DNA of 64,000 nt. It comes from Brevipalpus yothersi. Taxonomy: Eukaryota; Arthropoda; Arachnida; Trombidiformes; Tenuipalpidae. Below are positions 58,218-64,000 of this stretch, piece by piece. The notes beneath the pieces are model-generated. The model did no database searches, was not told the origin of the DNA, and worked only from the letters and a program-made list of their open reading frames with translations. The translations under genes were made by a program, and so were the position numbers. Each line of letters begins with the position of its first letter. Position 1 is the first letter of the stretch. The DNA lies in assembly GCA_003956705.1 (NCBI GenBank), contig QZCP01000163.1, forward strand, positions 27,775 to 91,774, written 5' to 3'.

Positions 58218-59677
58218 CTAAATTCGAATCAAATGAAGACATAATGGGTACTGTGAAATTCCGAATCTTGTTTCACTCCTCGATCTTATATTCGATGAGT
58301 AACCACTAACCTCTGATCCGATTCTAATCAATTTTATGGATGGGAAATGCCTAGAGATTATAGAGAAAGCAATATTATTCATCTCTCCAGATCTTTCCTC
58401 ATGATGAAAACCGATAACTCTGCCATCATCCAAAGAGAAACCTTCGCTTTCAAGCCTCTTTTTGAAATCGCCAGCTTCTCTTTCAACACTTTCTCGATTG
58501 AGATGACTGACATTCAGTAAAGCAGACTTGATATTTCTCCCACAGAAAGCAATGCTTATGCCACCCGATGTCCGAAAACCCTTGAGTCTCGGGTCATGAT
58601 ACAAGAACTCAGATGAACAAAATATCGTACTAGATATCCAACAAGGAGAAGTGGAAGGGGAAACAATTCGCTTAATTCGGCCCAATACTGATTTGAAAGC
58701 AGCTTCCCCTTTCTGCCCATTCATGGTGAAATCAGCAGTGTTCAAGAGGACGATTGATTTTACTGGGAAATCAGGATCATTGGTGATTGGTCTTGGACTT
58801 TCAGGATCTGACCAGTCGGTGACGATGACTTTGTGATTAGAAGTGTATCGATTCAAGTGGAAACCTTCAATATACCTTCTATAATAATAATTACACATAT
58901 AATTACACATTAATGTACTTGGAAAAGGAAACGATTCAAATAACTTCGGTGTATCGAAATGTTTATCGAGCTCTGTATAGAGCTGGAGCTTGGAGTGATA
59001 GTCAACTTTCAGTTCCTGATTGTACTTAGAGCCTCCACCGTAATTGATTATTACGGTTGGATGTTCAAGTGGTAGTGATAAGATTGCATCATGGAATCGA
59101 CTGAAGCTCATGAGAGAAAAACTAGGAATGCATCTCATATCTCTAGTGAAGAAATCTTTCAAATATTTTCTAATACCAGGACTCACTAACGGACGGAAAG
59201 TACTTGCTCGCCAAAAATACCAAACGTCGTGGACAGACATTATATTGAAAGCACGAGCCTTCCTGATTTTAGGCTTTGTATTTCTGTTATGAGAAGATTT
59301 GACTCAGTATGAAACAATCCTCAAAATGGAAAGAAACTGACCTGAGAAATCCCAATTCATCGGCCATATTTTTACAATCTAAGTGGCAACTGTCAATTGG
59401 CGGACACTTTGCCAGTAACCGAATAGCTTCACCCCATCCACCAAAGGCTCGACCAAAATTATACACATCAATTGGCTTGAGATATCTGAAAACATTTCGA
59501 ATGATGTGAGGTTGCTTTAAGGCTATGTCCATGGCTGGACACTGGAAGAGACAAACATTTTATCAGATCGCATGTTGATGGGACAAAAAGTTTGTAAAAA
59601 AGTCATATCGCTCTTACCTCTTGTTTAGATGATGGTTCCTGAGCAATCCGTCGTGAGGATCTTCTTTTCCGTTTCAT
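58218..59677 (-). CDS. FB18, group-1 F-box-like protein (441 aa)
   Basis: Exons are 59618..59677, 59342..59541 and 58218..59283; introns are 76 and 58 nt. Exon 1: MKRKRRSSRRIAQEPSSKQE, identical to FB8. F-box: PHIIRNVFRYLKPIDVYNF. C-domain: YFWRASTFRPLVSPGI, an extra MCNYMCNYYY insert before RRYIEGFHLNRYTSNHK, ISIAFCGRNIKSA, LDDGRVIGFHHEERS, LCLHLIRI. The promoter is cut at about 59838 by MULE-2, 160 bp upstream of the ATG, before the ETS/E2F-like motif. Both start codons intact. Confidence 0.87.
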
Positions 59678-59880
59678 CCTGAAGAATTGAGATTTGCCAA
59701 AATTATCATTCAATTAATCAAAAAAATTGGAAGTTTGTTTGATTTTCACTGAAAATCAGCTCGCGAAAACAAGAGACAAACCCGAAACACTACCAAAACA
59801 AAGATGATGAAATACAAGGAAGATGATTGCAGTTGAAGGTTAGCTTTAAACATCCACAAAAATATCAAGTCTTTGGAACA

Positions 59881-60408
59881 CTATCGAGATAGCTTGATTG
59901 TTCTGTATAATGAATTTAAAGGGTCTTTATCGGATTCACGTTGGCGTTTGGCAGGACGAAGTAAATTTTCTTCATCAACAGAATTAATAGCACTCAACAC
60001 TGTTTTCCTCTTTTTACACGTGTTTTCATGGCGTTTACGTGTATCTGATCGAGCAAATCTTCTCTCACAAAATGAACAAGCAAAAACCTTAATATTAGCT
60101 AGCTCGCATTTCACATCTGCATAATCTTTTTGTAAATTAGCAAAATCCACTTTCATCAACTCAATTTGTTTTAGAGATTCATGATATTTTTTCAAAATCT
60201 GTTCACTTTTCTCACACAACTCATCTAATTCAACTTTAACTACTGACAATTCACGATCTTTATCATTCCTCTCAGCCTCTATCTCACAATAATAAAAACT
60301 ATCACTCTTAATTTTATCATTTAGCCTTTCTATCTCATCTTCAAGCTCTCTTACTCTTTCTTTCAAATCAGAATATGATTGATATTGGCGAGTTCTAATC
60401 GAGGACAT
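59881..60408 (-). CDS. MULE-2 accessory coiled-coil zinc-finger protein (175 aa)
   Basis: A single open exon from ATG at 60408 (MSSIRTRQYQSYSDLKERVR). Residues about 12-105 have the heptad, Glu/Lys-rich character of a coiled coil. One C2HC finger follows (C111, C114, H127, C131; CSFCERRFARSDTRKRHE), then a basic CKKRK and PAKRQRE. The frame stays open upstream to 60564, but the added residues are hydrophobic and overlap a hairpin, so 60408 is preferred. The gene ends 43 bp from the element border. Possible dimeric DNA-binding helper of the transposase; inferred from position and from the similar finger in MULE-1. Confidence 0.72.
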   Translation of the reverse strand: MSSIRTRQYQSYSDLKERVRELEDEIERLNDKIKSDSFYYCEIEAERNDKDRELSVVKVELDELCEKSEQILKKYHESLKQIELMKVDFANLQKDYADVKCELANIKVFACSFCERRFARSDTRKRHENTCKKRKTVLSAINSVDEENLLRPAKRQRESDKDPLNSLYRTIKLSR

Positions 60409-60521
60409 GATAATAAACTTAATCAAAACTAATTTGAACAAAATCAAACTCTTAAAATCGATAATCAATGTTAAAACCCGTAGACAACTAGCGCCGCGAT
60501 GCGGGTGGCTGAGTGAACTAG

Positions 60522-60553
60522 AAAAAGCGTACGCAAAAATGTGTACGCTTTTT
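60522..60553. repeat. 11-bp stem hairpin upstream of the MULE-2 zinc-finger gene
   Basis: AAAAAGCGTAC (60522-60532) and GTACGCTTTTT (60543-60553) pair perfectly around a 10-nt loop, next to a GC-rich patch (60490-60510). Could be a terminator for the transposase, a binding site or chance. Confidence 0.75.
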
Positions 60554-60633
60554 TGTGAATTCATTTCAATCAGTACATTCGAGAAATGTATTCAACTTGT
60601 GAGAAATTATATTGTAAGATATTTTTTTCATAT

Positions 60634-63600
60634 TTAATTGAACTCAACACAGTCAGGACACATCCACATTTCTTTTTTCGGCATCGATGTCAATCCAACA
60701 CATCGAAAGTGAAGCCAATCAAGGCAGCCATCGCAAAGTATCGATTTTCCAGAACTTGTGACTTTTTTACAGTTTCTACAGATCCATCTTTTACGCTTGA
60801 GTTCGACATTAATTTTTTTCTTGAGAGCTTCGAAGGCATCCAACTCGAATAGTGTATCCAAAATATCGAGATCAACTTCATCATTCCGCAATTTTTGCCA
60901 AACGATATTATTTATTGTGACCATATCATCAGTAGTTATTTGAACTTTTCCATCTATGATAGGTTTTGATTTTTGCTCACCGAACATCCATACAATGATT
61001 CCTTAAAAGAGAATGATGAAAAGATTAGATAGAGAAAACAAAATTGAATCTTACTTTTCCTCTTGGCAATATTTGAGAGTGAATGGAAGGTCTTAAGACA
61101 ATTCTTTTTCGTTGAACGAATAGATTTTCCAGGACATGGTCTAACATTCAAGGGGACTGGAGGAAGTTTCAAATTTTTCAGATCACCACTATAGTTGTGA
61201 TCATCCACACGCTCGATTACAGTGGTTGGTATTGGAAGTAGAGATGAAGAGGGAGATGATGGAGGTGGAGATGATGGAGGTGAGAGATAGAATGGTGATA
61301 TTGATCTTTCTCCTGGAAGATCATCTCCAAACATATCCGATTCATAATCATAGTTATCAGCATTAGGGTTCCGCTGCCAAATATAAAAATACTTTTGGAC
61401 AAGGCTGTTCAGATCTTGTTTGTTCAATTCATTCACCAGAGGAGAAATAATATGATGTAATGATGGGAAAATTGGTTTCTTCTTGATGATGGTCCTGAGT
61501 GCCATTCGTGTGTGGATGATTCTCATCCGTTCTTCATTGGAACAGTCACGAATTTTTGTGCATGAATATTGCTGCAATTCACATGAACGGCGGTGACAGC
61601 CCATTCTTGCCTCAAGATCAGTCAGAGATGAGTATTCAGGTGCAAAACAGTTGAGTGTACCATGGCATACAAAATGACAAAAACTTTGACATGTACAGCA
61701 TGAATAACTATCATCATAATCATCACTGGGATCACGAGCATTCAAACCACAGACACATATCGCTGGATCATTTCCATTTGGAATATCATTTCGACTTGGA
61801 ACATCCTCTTGTGTATCACATGGAGCATCATCTGAAACAGAAATTGAGTTTGATATCAAGGTGAGTAATTCATCTTGCAATTTTCTTGTTTTCTCCAGAA
61901 ATAAAGGAAAAAGTTCTGGAGGTTGTTGACAGACTATATCAACTAGATTCATGGCACAGTCTTTCATCTCACGGAATCTTTGAGAGGAGGAAAGATTTTC
62001 ATTATCACTCTGTGAGCACGAACTGATGGAAATGTTCATTGATTTCAAATCTTGATCACAACACGATCGCTTGAACTGCTCATATTTGCTCACATGCCAT
62101 CGAGAGCTACATAACTCTGGAAGATAGAGATCCTTCCCCAATTTCAAATGTAGAGCAAAGATGTGTCTACATGGGAGATGCATCACATTGAATGAGCTAC
62201 ATTGGCAACTTTCACCTGAAACCTCGTAAGTTCGATCAACTTTGATATAAATAGAAGGTGAACCTATTTGAATTCTATCACAGAGCTTCTTCGAAACTTC
62301 ATACTGCAACATCACATGCTTATAAGCAAAGTTTGTGAGAAGATTTTTATATTCTCTTGCCAGTGGTTCAAGACTTTTCGAAGGTTGCTGAAAAAAAACA
62401 AATGAATTGAGATGAAAAATATGGTAAAAAGTATCGCAAACCTTGTAAATTGAATCGAGTGCTCGTTTATGTCTCTCAATACGATGAGCTTTGGAGGCGT
62501 TCATCACTGATTTGAAGGCATCAACAATGTTACCATAGTTTGGTGTAGTGTCATGGAGATCTCGATTGAATCGTTCAAGACGATTGTTCGTGCGATTTTG
62601 GAAATGAGGTAGATTATTTTGACCATACACTGTCCATTGCTCACGAATAGGATGCCAATTGTTTTCAAAATAGTGATTGAGTTCAGGTGAGTTGAGATTA
62701 CGCAGCGAACTATGTAGTGTATTGTAAGCCTCCTCGGTCTCAGCATAGACCATTCCTCTGAGAATTTTGAGTGCTTCTTCTTTTTGCTCGACATTTAAAT
62801 TCCTCTTACCACATGTTATCTCTCTTTTGAAGGTTTGAAGAACGTGGAATATACAAATATGGATATTCGTATGTGGAAATGTCTGAAAAAAGAATTTTAA
62901 GTTTTGATTCAAATGAAGTAGAAAATACTCACAGATTGGAACGCTTTGCGAATTCCCATGTCCTTATCTGCCATGATTGTTTTGGTTTTGTTGCAAACTC
63001 CACCACAAACCTTCTTGAAGCTCTCAAGAGCAGCTCTTGTACAATCTTCAGATTCACTCCGAAGAAATGATAAAGCAGCAAGAGCTGATTCACCATTACC
63101 ATCAACTACCATCATAACCATTAACACCATTCTATTCTGATTTATCTTGTAGGTTGAGTCAATGAAAAGTATCTCTGGATACTCTTGATATGACTTACGC
63201 ATATATTCGGTCTGAAAAAAAATTGTTTCTACTGTCGAATCTAACTCTGTGATAAGAACTGAAGCACCCTGATATTTTTCCATCTCATTGATCAACCTTT
63301 CAACTTCACTCCCTTCCTGACACTTTCGCTGCTTGAACAAAAAGTTTCTTATATCCATACCAGTGATGAATTTCCCTCTATCATCATGCAACTTTGAGAT
63401 GAGAGCTTTGGTATTACCTTTACATGACATCACATCAGTTATCAATTTTTTTTCCTCATCATCAGGTCTTCTCTGTCTTGGTAAAGTTGAATAAACATTT
63501 TCATCACCAGCAATCTTGCATGTATGAAGAATGTTCATCTTCCGGACGACCAGAGCTTTCAATTTCTTATCTTCTAGGAGTGTTATACTGTATGGACAAT

Positions 63601-63882
63601 CACTTTTATATGTTCTATTGGGAATTGAAAATCAGAATTGGATCACTTGTCAAGAAACATCTTAACTCACCTTGTGTCCCTTTTTTTTGCTTTGGAAATG
63701 AATTTTCGTCCTCCAGCCTTGCAGCATAAAACTATTCTGCTATATATGAGCTCATTTTGACATTTTTTACTTGTCCGATGGTAAAGCTGAGTTGAGTTCC
63801 TGTGCTCCCATTCACTCAAAAATTTGGACAATTTTTCATAGTCACAAAAAGACTGACCCAGGTGAAACTCCATCTCATTCAT
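60634..63882 (-). CDS. MULE-2 transposase with SWIM and PHD fingers (1011 aa or longer)
   Basis: Exons are 63671..63882 (frame open to 63918), 62933..63614, 62442..62882, 61055..62387 and 60634..61001; introns of 56, 50, 54 and 53 nt are GT-AG and phase-consistent. The N-terminus has a FAR1/FLYWCH-like Cys/His region. The MULE core shows D223 (LFIDSTYKI), D287 (IMADKDMGIRKAF, then CIFHVLQTFKREI) and a candidate E401 (NRLERFNRD). SWIM: CQC at about 506 and CRH at about 520. A second Cys-rich region lies mid-protein (CVCGLNARD ... CCTCQSFCHFVCH). A PHD finger ends the protein (C964, C967, C979, C982, H987, C990, C1004, C1007). The start could lie in an upstream exon, since the sequence before 63918 looks like a pyrimidine-rich acceptor. 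No stops interrupt it. Confidence 0.82.
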
Positions 63883-63920
63883 CTTAAGGTGATGATTTAT
63901 CCACTTTTTTGCTGTCAATT

Positions 63921-63921
<1 letters not shown>

Positions 63922-64000
<79 letters not shown>
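63922..64000. repeat. (GA)n microsatellite to window edge
   Basis: At least 79 bp of nearly pure GA. On the minus strand it is a (CT)n tract immediately upstream of the transposase frame. Confidence 0.95.

Larger units (their letters stand above)
59838..64000. mobile_element. MULE-2, second Mutator-like element, right end outside window
   Basis: Sequence 59678-59837 is collinear with the FB8 upstream region (26615-26775) up to GATTGCAGTTGAA, then breaks abruptly, placing the left border at about 59838 (GGTTAGCTTTAAAC). Inside are a coiled-coil zinc-finger gene, a PHD-bearing transposase and a long (GA)n tract. No terminal repeat or target duplication can be tested because the other end is not in the window. 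It is a different MULE lineage from MULE-1: terminal sequence, gene order and domain set all differ. Confidence 0.8.

Noticed and set aside
63667..63918. Taking 63918 as the start of the MULE-2 transposase
   Set aside because: The first codon there is TTG preceded by an acceptor-like CTAAATTGACAG; the first ATG is at 63882, and an upstream exon outside the window is possible.

Overview
The window is AT-rich eukaryotic DNA, most likely from an animal with a compact genome. Introns are short (mostly 50-110 nt, GT-AG), genes are small, and (GA)n tracts are frequent. A small arthropod such as a mite would fit, but nothing in the window proves the species. No bacterial, organellar or RNA-gene signature was recognised.

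Almost the whole window is one tandem array of 18 F-box-like genes, named FB1-FB18 here from left to right. All lie on the minus strand, interspersed with at least 14 degraded or chimeric family relics. Every gene has the same three-exon plan. A short first exon encodes a basic, KRKRR-like tail. A middle exon of 194, 200 or 203 nt encodes a divergent F-box. A last exon of about 1 kb encodes a conserved C-terminal domain of roughly 330 residues that I cannot assign to any named family. The middle-exon length tracks three groups: group 1 (200 nt, FCGKDIKS motif; FB2, 4, 5, 6, 7, 8, 12, 14, 17, 18), group 2 (203 nt, FAGKD motif; FB3, 9, 11, 13, 15, 16) and group 3 (194 nt, FCGT motif; FB1, FB10). 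By analogy with F-box proteins the likely role is a substrate adaptor of an SCF-type ubiquitin ligase, with the C-terminal domain as the variable recognition part. That role is inferred.

Most group-1 genes and several group-2 genes share a two-part upstream motif: an ETS-like GCGGAAGTGGCGC block, then about 30 bp further upstream an E2F-like GCGGGAAA block. Two Mutator-like (MULE) transposons interrupt this kind of promoter. MULE-1 (3878-7993) is complete, with perfect 38-bp terminal inverted repeats and a perfect 9-bp target duplication. It carries a transposase (C2H2, FAR1-like zinc finger, DDE, SWIM) and a convergent zinc-finger gene. MULE-2 (from 59838 to beyond the right edge) sits in the promoter of FB18. 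It carries a transposase ending in a PHD finger and a separate coiled-coil plus zinc-finger gene.

Layout: 1-3.7 kb FB1 and FB2; 3.9-8.0 MULE-1; 8.5-29 kb FB3-FB9 with group-3 and group-2 relics; 29.9-33.8 FB10 and FB11; 34-36.6 relics including a chimera; 38-51.5 FB12-FB16; 52-57 relics and FB17; 58.2-59.7 FB18; 59.8-64 MULE-2. The intergenic DNA is itself a patchwork of duplicated flanking blocks, as expected of birth-and-death evolution by unequal exchange.
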